From Sycon ciliatum (taxonomy: Eukaryota; Porifera; Calcarea; Leucosolenida; Sycettidae), in NCBI RefSeq assembly GCF_964019385.1, contig NC_088655.1, positions 17,846,690 through 17,910,689 on the forward strand: a DNA stretch of 64,000 nucleotides, read 5' to 3'. The position numbers and the translations under genes are program-made. The notes beneath the pieces are model-generated. The model saw only the letters and a list, made by a program, of their open reading frames with translations, searched no databases and was not told the origin of the DNA. This document shows positions 1-9,209 of the stretch, piece by piece (within the stretch, counting starts at the first letter, position 1; the number at the start of each line of letters is the position of its first letter).

Positions 1-727
1 GATTTTCCTGCAAGAGGAATGATGAAATCACGTGCCTCGTGACACAAGAATGCCAGGTCTCGTAGATCACGGTTCAGCAGTTGTTCCGAGTCACCTTGAT
101 CAAGCGCTCCTGCACTTACATGGATCACCCGTTGATCTAGATCGGATCAAGTGCATCTTGATGTCCAGCTCAAGAGCACGCATGTCGTGTTGTAGGCCTT
201 CCAGCTGGGACTTTCCCTCAACATGCAGCACAGAGACGGGCGTGTAGGGTCAAATCACGTTGTTCATGACGTAAGAAATCTGCCATGTGGCCGCGCCACA
301 TACTTCATGCAACCAGTGTTGGCCGCGTGCTGGTCAACTCCAAGCGACCTTGATGGCATGGACCACGCTCATTCCTTGCTGTTGCAGATCTACGTGGATC
401 ATCAGCATGTAAACCAGCCGTAGTTCCTGTTGAACCATGTTCGGGATGAGCGAGGTTAGTGTGAAAAAATGCATCCCTGTTCTTACTGCAAGAGGAAATA
501 TCTCCAAGAATTCTTGTCAATGCAATAATGCTAGCATTATAACGATAGTTTCTGCATGTTCTGAGCAGAGCATGCAAGAAATATAATGCATCTTACCTCC
601 TCCCTCATGGTCCGTTTCGAATAGCGCCTCAGGAACGATCGTGATCGTGTGCATTGTGTCGTGTACCAGAAAGCATTATTCTACGTCACGATCCACGTGA
701 TTTCTTCATTCCTCTTGCAGTAAAATC
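1..727. mobile_element. Non-autonomous DNA element with 34-bp inverted ends
   Basis: The first 34 bases of the window reappear inverted at 694-727, with 32 of 34 positions matching (core CTGCAAGAGGAATGA). A third, direct copy of the core lies near 485-500. There is no long coding frame inside, and the interior is rich in CACGTGA/TCACGTG-like words. This fits a MITE or other internally deleted DNA transposon. The left end may extend past the window edge, so no target-site duplication can be read. Confidence 0.65.
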
Positions 728-1421
728 CAAAAACTACACGCAAAAATACAGTCACTTTTGCATCAACTGTTGCAACGAAAAATGTTGGTGGCGCAAGGAG
801 AAGCTTGTCGTTTGGAGTGACAAGTGATCACCGCTACTTTTCCTTGTCAGAGTCAACAATACACTTTGTTCTGCAGCGTTGGGAGTGGTGTTGGAGTAGA
901 AATTGCTGACTAGACGTCGCGGAGGGGTGAGCTTTCCTGCGCAGGTATGAGTTTGGACGTATTTCAGAATGGTCGAGTGGAAAAATTCAAAATTGTTTAT
1001 TTCAAGAAAACCCCAAAAGGATGATGGGGGACATGTCCTCAGTGCTAGAAGAGGTGTTCTACTATCTGCCGGTGTATAGTGTTTGCTTATTGAGGACGTA
1101 GCTCGCTGTTTTATCAGCGCTTGTAATTTGGCTATTTTCAAGACGATCATTTGTGGCGTCAAGGGATGATTGCCCTCGTCTTCTGGGATGCTGGCGTGGC
1201 TAAGTAGTGCTGCCCCAAGAACTCTTCTAAGGTGAGGTAATGATGGCTTGATGGAGTTTTGTTCGTAGCTTGTTCTTGCACGCTGTGCCGTGGCTCGTTT
1301 GTTGACCCATAAATCGTGCCAATATTGGGCCAATATTGAGGGGTATACCAATTTCATGGTTCCCTTCAAAAGATTTTGTGCGGGCTTTGGAATGTCGATC
1401 TACACCCCAAAGCAAACCTAC

Positions 1422-1484
1422 CTGCAAAATTTGAGCGAAATCTGAGAGATCGACTTGCACATATGTTCTGGTTTTCTCAGACAT
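1422..1484 (-). CDS. Possible first coding exon, product unknown
   Basis: An ATG at 1484 opens a 21-codon frame (MSEKTRTYVQVDLSDF...) that ends exactly at CAG followed by GTAGGT, a strong splice-donor context, at 1421. Downstream to about 752 one frame stays open for roughly 200 codons, but it starts only at a TTG and has no recognisable domain, so I do not call it a gene. The donor could be chance. No similarity is recognised. The rest of 730-1540 holds nothing I can name. Confidence 0.2.
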
Positions 1485-1540
1485 GCTCTCTTAAATATTC
1501 ACTAGTCTGAGGGAAAGAGACAAACGGGAAAGGTCTGAAG

Positions 1541-1546
1541 AAAAAA
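1541..1546 (-). terminator. Pol III T-run after the tRNA-like sequence
   Basis: Six consecutive T on the minus strand lie about six bases past the 3' end of the tRNA-like cloverleaf, the expected place for RNA polymerase III termination. Confidence 0.4.
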
Positions 1547-1552
1547 TTGACT

Positions 1553-1624
1553 GTCACCACCAGGACTCGAACCAGGGACCCTCGCTTGTAGCTAGCGATG
1601 CTCTAACCACTGAGCTATGGTGTA
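1553..1624 (-). tRNA. tRNA-like sequence, probable pseudogene (anticodon position CTA)
   Basis: The minus strand folds as a 72-nt cloverleaf. It has a 7-nt acceptor arm with five outer-to-inner pairs and two mismatches, a D-arm GCTC/GAGC with an 8-nt loop, an anticodon stem TCGCT/AGCGA, and a T-arm with the B-box GGTTCGAGTCC and one T-T mismatch. A run of six T (plus 1541-1546) follows as a pol III terminator. The anticodon loop reads AGCTACA, so positions 34-36 would be CTA, but position 33 is G rather than the near-invariant U. That, with the acceptor mismatches, argues for a tRNA pseudogene or SINE head rather than a working suppressor tRNA. Confidence 0.5.
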
Positions 1625-1684
1625 GTCGTCATCCCAGCGTAGACTGTTCAACATTTTCTTCAGACTCCGTAACTCACACTTCCT

Positions 1685-2340
1685 GTGAATCCACACAAAT
1701 ATTAAATACATAATAAAAAAACATATGGCCACGACGGCCTTCCCAACATACCCCCTCATTGACACATCCGTATCAAAGAATGAGTAAAATGAGAAAAGCG
1801 ATCGAACTGACTAAAGATGGCGATAAGTCCATCTAAAAAGTGCGTACGGACTGTCAGCCTTCCACAACCGGACATAGCCGTACAACTGACTTGGTTACCT
1901 GCTTGCCTCCGACCTGGAGCTTAGCGACACACACTCTGCCGTCAGAACCAGGGTAGACCTCCAACACCAGTCCAAGAGGCCACCTGCCACGGGGGTATCA
2001 GCTGACACAACGAGGACGATGTCACCGACACTGAGATCCGGGTATTCTTTCCACCACTTGGAGCGACGATTCAGGGCTGGTATCCACTCCTGCATCCACC
2101 TTCGCCAGACATGGGATACAAGCATTTGGACGTGTTGCCAGCGGCGCGGAAGACAAGGTGACTCGACGGCAAGATGATAGTGCTCAATGCGTCCAACCAG
2201 GAAGTGATTCGGTGTGAGTGGCAAGTAGTCACGGTTGTCACTAGAGGGAGGAACAATTGGGCGAGAGTTGAGTAGCGCCTCTGCGCTGCAGGAATGCTGT
2301 TCGCAGCTCCTCGTCGGTCACAGAGTCATTATCTCACACG
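1685..2340 (-). mobile_element. BEL/Pao LTR-retrotransposon fragment, copy 1
   Basis: This is a 3' remnant of a BEL/Pao element on the minus strand. It contains the end of the integrase region, then a purine-rich tract (GAGGGGG, near 1755-1761), then TGTTGGGAAGG at about 1747 as a candidate 3' LTR start. The LTR is cut off after some 60 bases, where similarity to the second copy at 22.6 kb ends. No gag, protease, reverse transcriptase or 5' LTR is present, so the element cannot be active. BEL/Pao elements are confined to animals. Confidence 0.75.
1895..2224 (-). pseudogene. BEL/Pao integrase C-terminal region (DUF5641), broken
   Basis: The translation begins with a [11 protein letters not shown]-type motif and continues through RRW...WRRW...[11 protein letters not shown] and a GDIVLV strand. 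These are hallmarks of the DUF5641 domain at the C-terminus of BEL/Pao integrases. About 25 codons before the expected end, within a run of C, the frame shifts. The conserved last strand continues in another frame and closes near 1830. The same shift occurs in the paralogue at 22827-23156, so it predates the duplication that made both. It is a dead fragment of a self-integrating polyprotein. Confidence 0.8.
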
Positions 2341-2345
2341 TTCCC

Positions 2346-2457
2346 CTAGTAGTATAGGGGGAGGGTGAGACTTGAGAGGTCGGCCCGAAGGGCCGATCGA
2401 GAAAGTCGATTTTGGCTCACCGCCAGGTGAGCCAAAACCCCCTCCCCCTATACTACT
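2346..2457. repeat. 112-bp hairpin-rich element, copy 1
   Basis: The ends AGTAGTATAGGGGG and CCCCCTATACTACT are inverted repeats. Inside are two more perfect hairpins, TCGGCCC/GGGCCGA and GGCTCACC/GGTGAGCC, giving a three-stem fold on either strand. A near-identical copy lies at 23275-23390. It sits exactly where the POU 3'-flank module begins, so it looks like a tiny MITE inserted there before duplication. Confidence 0.6.
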
Positions 2458-2809
2458 GACATACCTAGCACATTGTAGTCTGGCGTTGGACTTAGGAGAG
2501 TGCGATTGCTCGATGAGTGCAATTTTAAAGTTGCTTAGATGAATGAGAGCAGAGTGTGTTTTGGATATCAAATATGGCACCGGCCAGTAGCCAAGACCTC
2601 AAAACAATGCAGGTCATATCTTGCGCATTTACCGGTATACATTAGATCAGGGGCTTGACTAACATGACTCAACTAAATTACGGTTCACAACCATAAACAA
2701 CATGAAACGACATGCGCACAAATGCGAGGTGGGACAAATAACAATCAGATAGTTACTTTGAATGGGATTATAGGAACAATCCAACTTGAACAATGTTGTT
2801 TGTGCTGTA

Positions 2810-3120
2810 AAAACAATAGGAGGACAGAGGAAGTGTTTTTACTCAGAGTTTCACGCACTAAGCGATCATCAGAAAACAGTAATTGGAAATCTGGATCAGT
2901 ATTGGTTTATATCCTCACAAAGCAAAGTGTAAATAGCTGCAGTGCAAAGCGTGAATGACAGCAGTGGTGAAAGGTGACAACCACTGGAGCTGGTTGTCTC
3001 TTACTTAAAATAAGGTGTTGGCTGTAGCTGGTTTAAGTCTGTCCTCCTATTGTTTGAACCAGCTCTACCACTCGGTATTGAGCACTCTCTTGGACAGCCT
3101 GGAACCTCTCTGTTTTGTTT
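2810..3120. mobile_element. 311-bp insertion with 13-bp direct repeats
   Basis: The insertion interrupts the POU 3'-flank module. TGTTTGTGCTGTA flanks it at 2797-2809 and 3121-3133, a likely target-site duplication. It contains the inverted pair AATAGGAGGACAG (2815-2827) and CTGTCCTCCTATT (3039-3051). Related sequence occurs at 40086-40290, where the two parts are arranged head to tail instead of inverted. Confidence 0.55.
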
Positions 3121-3221
3121 TGTTTGTGCTGTATGTTTTTTAAAACTCCCCGCATGAGTTTTCAGGCGATCGAGATGTCCATCATAATAATATTAGAAAC
3201 TCGGGTATTGAGCCATTAATA

Positions 3222-3398
3222 AATGTAGAAAAGAAAAAGAACATATGGAAACGAGTAAAGAATGTGTCACTACTCTGTGAGTTTAGTGCCTAGTTGTTGC
3301 ACTTTCTGACTGTATTATAGTATCTAGTTACAGTGGTGGAGAGTTACTCTTAATTCGTTTCCATTATGTTCTTTTTCTTTTCTCCATTAATAATATTT
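3222..3398. mobile_element. Short A/T-rich MITE, copy 1
   Basis: The ends GAAAAGAAAAAGAACATA and the inverted TATGTTCTTTTTCTTTTC enclose about 100 bp containing GTGCCTAGTTGTTGCACTTT. Copies lie at 11389-11566, 24688-24850 and 28660-28885. Three of the four occupy the same place in the 3' flank of truncated POU copies, so they were co-duplicated. There is no coding capacity. Confidence 0.6.
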
Positions 3399-3453
3399 GA
3401 TTTTGATTTACAAATTTTCAATTCCTTCAGGAAAATTCCCGCCCAGGTTTTCG

Positions 3454-3720
3454 TTATTCAGACTCAGAATCCACAGAAATATCCTCTTCATTTTCATCGC
3501 GATCTTCTTCTCTTTGGTCTTGTGAATCTTTGGATTTGCTGGTGCTACATTCACTGCGCGGTTGAGTTCGGGGTGCTCTTCTAGCATTCTTTTTGAACCG
3601 TGTATAGCAACGCCAATTCTGTATGGTTTTTGCCCTTACGGCAAAACTGTTTGCCAATTCGGCTACATTTTGTGCAGATGGCCAATGATCTTGAGCAAAT
3701 TCATCCGTCAGAACAGCATG
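3454..3720 (-). pseudogene. Truncated POU-homeobox copy: homeodomain and tail only
   Basis: The minus-strand translation covers most of a homeodomain (HAVLTDEFAQDHWPSAQ...ELANSFAV...IQNW), the basic RTQPRSECSTSKS segment and an acidic tail ending in DSESE before TAA. Helix 3 is damaged. The motif WFxNxR seen in the intact copies is WRCYTR here, so Phe49 and Asn51 are lost. Homology to the intact genes stops abruptly at about 3720 and is replaced by an unrelated module (3745-3897: ...TACTCGAAGAGTTCATTTC...). That module adjoins the fragments at 11621 and 24918 and also occurs alone at about 27975-28115. It is a non-functional fragment. Confidence 0.8.
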
Positions 3721-3904
3721 CTCAACGAAGTCGCACCAACTTCGTCTTCACGTGTTACTCGAAGAGTTCATTTCATTTATTTCACCCATAGACCATACGT
3801 TTCATTCTTTGCGAATGGGTTTACTCACAAAGCATATAGAGTGAAACGAGAAAGTAATACCCGTAGCAATACTTATCTTGCTAGTGAGTACTGCAGCGCC
3901 TAAA

Positions 3905-4219
3905 CGGTGGGAGGTGAGTAGATCAGACCCACCACCAAGTGGTCAAAGACCGAAATCCCATTAGATGCATCCATGTTACCCTTGTGCCAGGCCACGAGTT
4001 CCCAATTAACTGTGGGTCGCAGCACGGCTGGAAAAATTCCTTCCGCTTCCAAGCAGGACTTGAACCTGGTACCCTCTGTTTCTCAATCATGGTCTTAGAC
4101 CATCCCACTATGCCTGCCTGCCTAGCTGCATCTGCGCCTTTGATCCTAGAGGGTGGTGGCGTTCCCACGGCGGATGCGGAAAACTCGGCTTCCAGCCGAG
4201 TCTCACGCGAACCGTGAAA
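3905..4219 (-). mobile_element. tRNA-derived SINE family A, rearranged copy
   Basis: It contains the same tRNA-like head as the copies at 4994, 8891, 12803 and 28162 (A-box-like GGCATAGTGG, B-box GGTTCAAGTCC on the minus strand, about 4046-4122). The roughly 97-bp end segment that normally lies at the left edge is instead on the right (4123-4219) and inverted. This inverted, permuted layout is unique in the window. Confidence 0.6.
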
Positions 4220-4286
4220 TTTATTTTTTATTTTAGTGAGTACTGTTCTACCTACATGTGCATGCAGTTGTTTCACATACTTGAAG

Positions 4287-4660
4287 ACGGTTGAAGTACA
4301 AATTCAATGTCATGTATTTAAAGGAAGAACAATGGACCAATCAACTACGAGTTAGGCTATAATGGTCGGCGTGTCCGCGAGGATAGGAATATCCTCAAAA
4401 TCTTCGCTTTCTCTTCTAGCGCAGCAAGTTTCTTCCAAGCACCGACACAACAACCATCCATCTCGAGTGCGTTTGTCCTGTCGGTACAAGTAGCCACCAA
4501 TGCTGAATACTTGTTTTCCACAAGTTGTAAAAGTATTGAATTTCATGATTCCAAGATTTGATTCCAAGATTCCGAGATTCGAACTCACGATAACCTCTTG
4601 GTGTCTATGACAAGTATTTTATGCTTATTTCTACTTGCCGCTGAGTTATCCAGCCCCAAA
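4287..4660 (-). mobile_element. tRNA-derived SINE family B, copy 1
   Basis: On the minus strand a tRNA-like head carries an A-box-like AACTCAGCGG and a B-box GAGTTCGAATC (about 4570-4655). It is followed by a body of roughly 280 bp reaching TATAATGGTCGGCG and an A-rich end near 4325. Copies lie at 12110-12467 and, head-truncated, at 26055-26385. A 78-codon minus frame through the body is partly kept between copies, but I see no reason to think it is translated. Confidence 0.55.
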
Positions 4661-4990
4661 CACAACTCGCGTTAAGATATGCAGCGCTAACCGTTCTTAG
4701 CGCTGCATTGGCAAAGGCTTATACTTTGCGGCGCTGGATAAAGATAAGCTGTCACAAAATAGGCGGAGAATCTCGGCGAAACAAACCCGTGCGCGCCTAA
4801 CATTGATGCTGATATAGTGGGTGCTGCGGCGAGTGTGCTATGATGCGGAGTGCGGTTTTGGGTGGCTGAAGCGTATGTTAAGCTAATTTCCACTAACACC
4901 ACCAGTTACTTGACAGTCAGCTCATGCGATAAAATAATCATTTCACGAATGTAACTAGACACATCTAATTGTTAACTAAAACTAACAACA
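4661..4990. other. Intergenic sequence with one hairpin, no gene
   Basis: It is shared with 12470-12800 as part of the 7.8-kb duplication. It contains the hairpin CAGCGCTAA/TTAGCGCTG near 4682-4706. A 71-codon minus frame (4687-4902) is kept in both copies, but the copies are near-identical overall, so this says nothing about selection. Confidence 0.4.
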
Positions 4991-4993
4991 CAA

Positions 4994-5310
4994 ATTCACG
5001 GTTCGCGTCAGACTCGGCCGAAGGCGTATTTTTCAGCATCCACAGAAACGCCACCAACCTCTTGGATGGAGTCGCAGATGCAGCTCCTAAAGGGTTGTAG
5101 GTGAGTAGATTAGACCCACCACAACGTGGTCAAAGACCGAATATCCCATTCACTGCATCCATGTTTCCCTCGTGCCAGGCCACGAGTTCCAAAATAACTG
5201 TGGGTCGTAGCACGTCTGGAAAAATCTTTCCGTTCCTAAGCAGGACTTGAACCTGGTACCCTCTGTTTCTCAATCATGGTCTTAGACCATACCACTATGC
5301 CTGCCTGCCT
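4994..5310 (-). mobile_element. tRNA-derived SINE family A, copy 2
   Basis: The minus strand carries an A-box-like GGCATAGTGG, a potential arm GGTCTAAGACC and a B-box GGTTCAAGTCC. The body runs to the common end TTCACGGTTCGCGT at about 4994. The layout matches the copies at 8891, 12803 and 28162. Confidence 0.65.
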
Positions 5311-5932
5311 TAAACTAACAAGAGACACACAAAGAAGAAAAAGCAAGAAAATAACAGGAAACCACAGGAAACAATGTAAAGATACATACGAGTACGTGCG
5401 AACAAAAAGAGTTTTAACTCTGAGTTTCACGCAATAAGTTGTGAGCTCAAGACATACCTTGCACATTGTAAACTGGCGTTGGACTTATGCGAGTGAGATA
5501 ACTCGATGAGTGAAACTTGATAATTGCTTGGTTGAATGAGAGCAGAGTGTGTTGTGAATATCAAATATAGCACAGGCCAATAGCCAAATGCGCAAAACAA
5601 TGCAGGTCATATCATGCGCATTTACCAATATACACTAGACCAGGGACTTGACTAACATGACTCAAACTTAGACGAAATTGCGGTTCACAACCATAAACAA
5701 CATGAAACAGCATGCGAACAAATATGACCTGGGACAAATAACAATCAGACAGTTACTTAGAATGGGTTAATGGGAACAATCCTACTTGAACAATGTTGTT
5801 TGTGTTGTATGTTTTTTGAAACTCCCCCCATGAGTTTTTAGGCGACAGAGATGTCCATAATGATAATAGTTATTAAAGTTATTGGATTACTAATTTCCAA
5901 TAACTTCAGGATAATGTCCGCCCAAGTATTCG

Positions 5933-7609
5933 TTATTCGGACTCAGACTCTTCTGAAGTATCGTCTTCATCTTCATCGAGATCTTCCACTCTTCGGTCTT
6001 GTGAATCTTGCGATTTGCTGGTGCTATATTTCCTGCCCGGTTGAGTTCGGGGTGCTTTTCTAATATTCTTCCTGGCCCGCTGATTGGCAAACCATTTTCG
6101 TATGTTTTTTGTCCCGACGGCAAAATGCTTAGCCAATTCGGCTAACCTTTGTGTAGATGGCCAATGATCTTGATCAAACTCATTCGTCAGAACACCATAC
6201 TGATCCTTTGAAAATAGGTTGTGGGCTCGGCCACTTCGCAATTTGGTAGTACTTGTATCTCGTGGGGCACTAGCGTTCATGTCTACGTCATCTAGCCATG
6301 CTTTGAATATTTGGTACAACGAATTCATTGTAGCGTCACAATATAAACGCCTGTCGAACATGCTGATAGATGCCCGATTTATTGGAAATTTGGCGCCATA
6401 GGATTTGCAGAGTATCGACGCGAGTTTTTCTTGCGAAATATTTGCCCGTTCCCTTGCTGTTTTGAGAGCCTTGCGAAACGCCTTATGATCATAACTCAAT
6501 AAATCTGTCTTTGCCGTCGAAGAAGAGTGATCCAATGCATTTGGTATCGGGCGATTTAGGGATGATCTGTAATCTCTTGTTGTCTGCACATGCGAAGCCT
6601 CCTCGCTGTTTTGCTGTTGTGATGTACTCAAGGCGAAAGAACAAGCAATCACAGGTAAACTAGAAGGTGGATCTGTTTGTGTTGTAAATAATCTTCTGTT
6701 GGCTGATGGCGGATATGGGGATGCTCCATAGCGCCTTTTTCTCTCCGTATGAGAAATATACTCACGGTTTTGCTGTTGCAAGTTACTGACGGCCGAAGAA
6801 GAAGCATAACCCTGTAAAGCAGATGGTGTATCGTGCTGCGCTGAACTGCGGGCATTCGATATGCTTCTATGGTCTTGGGAGCAAGATGCGGATGCTGTAT
6901 AATTCCTTGTTCTGGGAACAAGGGAAACGTTTTCGGAGTAATGCTGCCACTGGTGATGCTCCTGCTCTGGATTGAGAGAGGAATTATACGAGATGCCTTC
7001 TAGTCGCTCTCTTGCTCCATGATGCTGAGTAGGAGTCCTAGAAGCAATAGCAGGCTGTGTAAGGTAAGAGCCACTGCTAGAACTGGCATATTCCACTTGC
7101 TGCAAGCCAGACGAACGAGATACAGATACGGACCCACTTGCAGGTGATAGCTCCGAACCAATGGTCACATCGGGTTCGACGGGTCTGGAAGTGAAGTAGT
7201 TTGTTTCGGTTTGAGCTGGCCGGGGCCCATTCAGCCAACGGGAAATTTCTTGATCGTCGTTGGCAACTTGCTTCCAATCCAATGCAATTTTCTCAGCAAA
7301 ATCTAGCGGTTTGTCTTTGGAGTACTGTCGTGTCTCGATCTTTTCCAGCACGGCAGTAAGCTCCTTTCGCAGGGGATACGAATCCCAGGGACGTCGATCA
7401 CAGTTGTGCTCCATTTCCAGGCTAAGCTTTGATGGACAATTCGATGACGTTGGTATCGCCATAGATGTGCTTGATGGGTGATTGAAGTGTGATGTGGAAT
7501 CTGGTATGATCTCAGTGCTGGGCGACGATGTCCTGCTCTTTGCTGTTGAAGTTGAAGACTTGATCCAAGAAGGGACACCTGTCGCCGTTCGTGGTGAATG
7601 GTTAGCCAT
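5933..7609 (-). CDS. POU-homeobox protein, intact copy A (558 aa)
   Basis: This is a probable nuclear sequence-specific DNA-binding transcription factor. Residues 373-443 match a POU-specific domain: F-x-K-A-L-K-x-x-R, then SQE, SYGAKF, SISMFD, and MNSLYQ..KAWLDD, lined up with the canonical FAK..K..R, TQ, LYG..F, ISRFE and M..L...WL.D. Residues 459-518 form a homeodomain with L16, F20, I45, W48, F49, N51 and R53 conserved; residue 47 is Lys and residue 50 Ala, unusual for POU proteins (usually Val and Cys). The linker is about 15 residues. Residues 1-372 are Ser/Gln-rich and contain imperfect repeats of about 50 residues (around 263-307 and 316-353, with a weaker one before them). Residues 526-558 form an acidic tail (DLDEDEDD). 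The ATG at 7609 is chosen because the same MA(N/D) start is shared with the other copies and an in-frame stop lies just upstream. CTTTCAG at 7619-7625 could be a 3' splice site of a 5'-UTR intron. No canonical AATAAA is obvious just after the stop. Expression is unknown; it could still be a young pseudogene. Confidence 0.85.
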   Translation of the reverse strand: MANHSPRTATGVPSWIKSSTSTAKSRTSSPSTEIIPDSTSHFNHPSSTSMAIPTSSNCPSKLSLEMEHNCDRRPWDSYPLRKELTAVLEKIETRQYSKDKPLDFAEKIALDWKQVANDDQEISRWLNGPRPAQTETNYFTSRPVEPDVTIGSELSPASGSVSVSRSSGLQQVEYASSSSGSYLTQPAIASRTPTQHHGARERLEGISYNSSLNPEQEHHQWQHYSENVSLVPRTRNYTASASCSQDHRSISNARSSAQHDTPSALQGYASSSAVSNLQQQNREYISHTERKRRYGASPYPPSANRRLFTTQTDPPSSLPVIACSFALSTSQQQNSEEASHVQTTRDYRSSLNRPIPNALDHSSSTAKTDLLSYDHKAFRKALKTARERANISQEKLASILCKSYGAKFPINRASISMFDRRLYCDATMNSLYQIFKAWLDDVDMNASAPRDTSTTKLRSGRAHNLFSKDQYGVLTNEFDQDHWPSTQRLAELAKHFAVGTKNIRKWFANQRARKNIRKAPRTQPGRKYSTSKSQDSQDRRVEDLDEDEDDTSEESESE

Positions 7610-7620
7610 ATGAACGTCCT

Positions 7621-8317
7621 GAAAGATATCGGTTATTTGTTCTCTTCACCCGGAAAACAATACCGATAGAAGACAAACTGTGCAGTGAGAGAGAATCTTA
7701 GAATTCGGTGTTCGAAGAGAACCGACGACAACGGATAGAAAGACACTTGATAAGCTACGGGGTTGGGAGAAGTCTACGGACATTGAAGACTGTCTCCAGA
7801 ACTACAGTGTTTTGAGCTTCCTCAGGAGATAATATTTCACAGCTTATATTGCCAAAGTGAGGGCTAAAGAAAATTAATTACAAGTGAAAGGGGTTCGCTG
7901 TTAGTAACACTTGGCGGGAACAATCACAACTGGAATGTGACAAGGTCTCGCACTGAATCCCCTCGTCCTTGGAAATTCAGCTATTTGAGCATCCTGAAAG
8001 GCGTCAGTACATTCAACGGATCGTTCTTCTCACATGTGCGTATCACTCAATCATTTAAATTTTCTAAAGCTGTTCATAGTTGCACAACTCGGCTGTATGT
8101 CAGTAATTACAGCATTCGCATTCACACTTACCCAGCTTGATACACCATCAGCTACCGGTACTTCTGTGCATTTGTTGCCCTCTGCAGTCGCAATAATTCG
8201 ATAACGTTTTCTCAAGTCTGGCACACTTTTTTCAGTTCTTCTACATGTCCGAGGTCAACAGTGGCCCATTCTCTTTTATCCACCTCTTTGCGCTATTGGC
8301 CACACATTCATTTCTGA
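7621..8317 (-). other. 5' flank module of POU copy A
   Basis: This sequence lies upstream of the POU start and recurs upstream of the other copies (15325-16030, 20792-21395) and alone at 26390-26760. It must contain any promoter or 5'-UTR exon. I see no clear TATA box, and the first exon and donor cannot be placed with confidence. Confidence 0.5.
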
Positions 8318-8640
8318 TGGTGACAGTTCAGACTTAGCGCTCTAACACAGGTCTGCAAGTAGTCACGTGAGAGTCCCCTGGGGCATTCACTCCGTGAACT
8401 CACTCACTACTAATCTGGCCGGGCGTCCCACTGCTGTTGTCTCCATGGTATATTCATTCTACAGTTATGGCATGGTGTTGGAAAACTCAGACACGTTACG
8501 GCCATGCTTGCGGACACTTGAGAGGACCGTGGGGCATTCACTCCGCCCGCCGAATAGTCGATAGATACTGTTTGTCTACTGTAACACTGCTTTATCTACT
8601 CTTGATATTATTAATCCGTGTTAGACTCGTTTGTTAGAGG
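8318..8640. repeat. Single arm of the inverted-arm element seen at 16.3-17.5 kb
   Basis: It starts near GTGACAGTTCAGACTTAGCG and includes the CACGTGAGAG and CATTCACTCCGTGAACTC segments and GATACTGTTTGTC. It matches the right arm at 17199-17475 in direct orientation, and 16278-16553 and 26920-27195 in inverted orientation. No second arm is present here. Confidence 0.6.
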
Positions 8641-8890
8641 GTTACACAAGTAAGACTCGTAGCAATACCTGTCTTGCTAATGATGACTGTTCCACTTACA
8701 TGCAGTTGTTTCACATACTTGAAGACCATTGAAGTACAACCATACATGTATATAATGAAGAAACATGGACAAATGAACTATGCCTTAGGCTATAATTTCC
8801 ACTAACACCACCAGTTACTTGACAGTCAGCTAATTCGATAACATAATTATTGCACGAATGTGACCAGACACATCTAAAACTACCAAACAA

Positions 8891-9206
8891 ATTCACGGTT
8901 CGCGTGAGACTCGGCCAAAGGCCCAGTTTTCTGCATCCGCAGGAACGCCACCACCCCTTGAACCAAAGCGCAGATGCAGCTCCGATACGGTTGGAGATGA
9001 GTAGATTAGACCCACCACAAAGTGGTCAAAGACCGAAATTCCCATTCACTGCATCCATGTTTCCCTCATGCAAGGCCACGAGTCCTCCATTAAGTGTGGG
9101 ACGCAGCATGGCTGGAAAAATCCTTCCGCTTCCAAGCAGTTCTTGAACCTGGGATACTCTGTTTTTCAATCATGGTTTTAGACCATACCACTATGCCTGC
9201 CTGCCC
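8891..9206 (-). mobile_element. tRNA-derived SINE family A, copy 3
   Basis: It has the same end segment, body and tRNA-like head as the copy at 4994. It is more diverged; the B-box region reads GGTTCAAGAACTG. It lies just before the unannotated stretch 9210-10950. Confidence 0.6.
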
Positions 9207-9209
9207 AGA

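Larger units (their letters stand above)
2458..8317. repeat. Large direct duplication, copy A
   Basis: This block contains a POU 3'-flank module, a truncated POU tail, SINE insertions, a full POU gene and its 5' flank. It matches 10953-16027 in the same order and orientation. Most of it is offset by 7808-7809 bp. The offset differs near the left end because copy A carries extra insertions at 2810-3120 and 3905-4219. The two blocks form a tandem segmental duplication. Confidence 0.85.

Noticed and set aside
752-1369. 205-codon minus-strand ORF
   Set aside because: It begins only at a TTG, has no recognisable domain and has low-information Ser/Leu/Thr composition. Only the short exon-like piece at 1422-1484 was kept, at low confidence.
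4046-4122. Functional tRNA gene
   Set aside because: Although A- and B-box-like motifs are present, the acceptor stem does not pair and the sequence recurs as a SINE head in five places.
5890-6123. 77-codon ORF conserved in the duplicate at 13698-13931
   Set aside because: It is a frame shadow of the POU homeodomain and tail; its conservation follows from the near-identity of the duplicated DNA.
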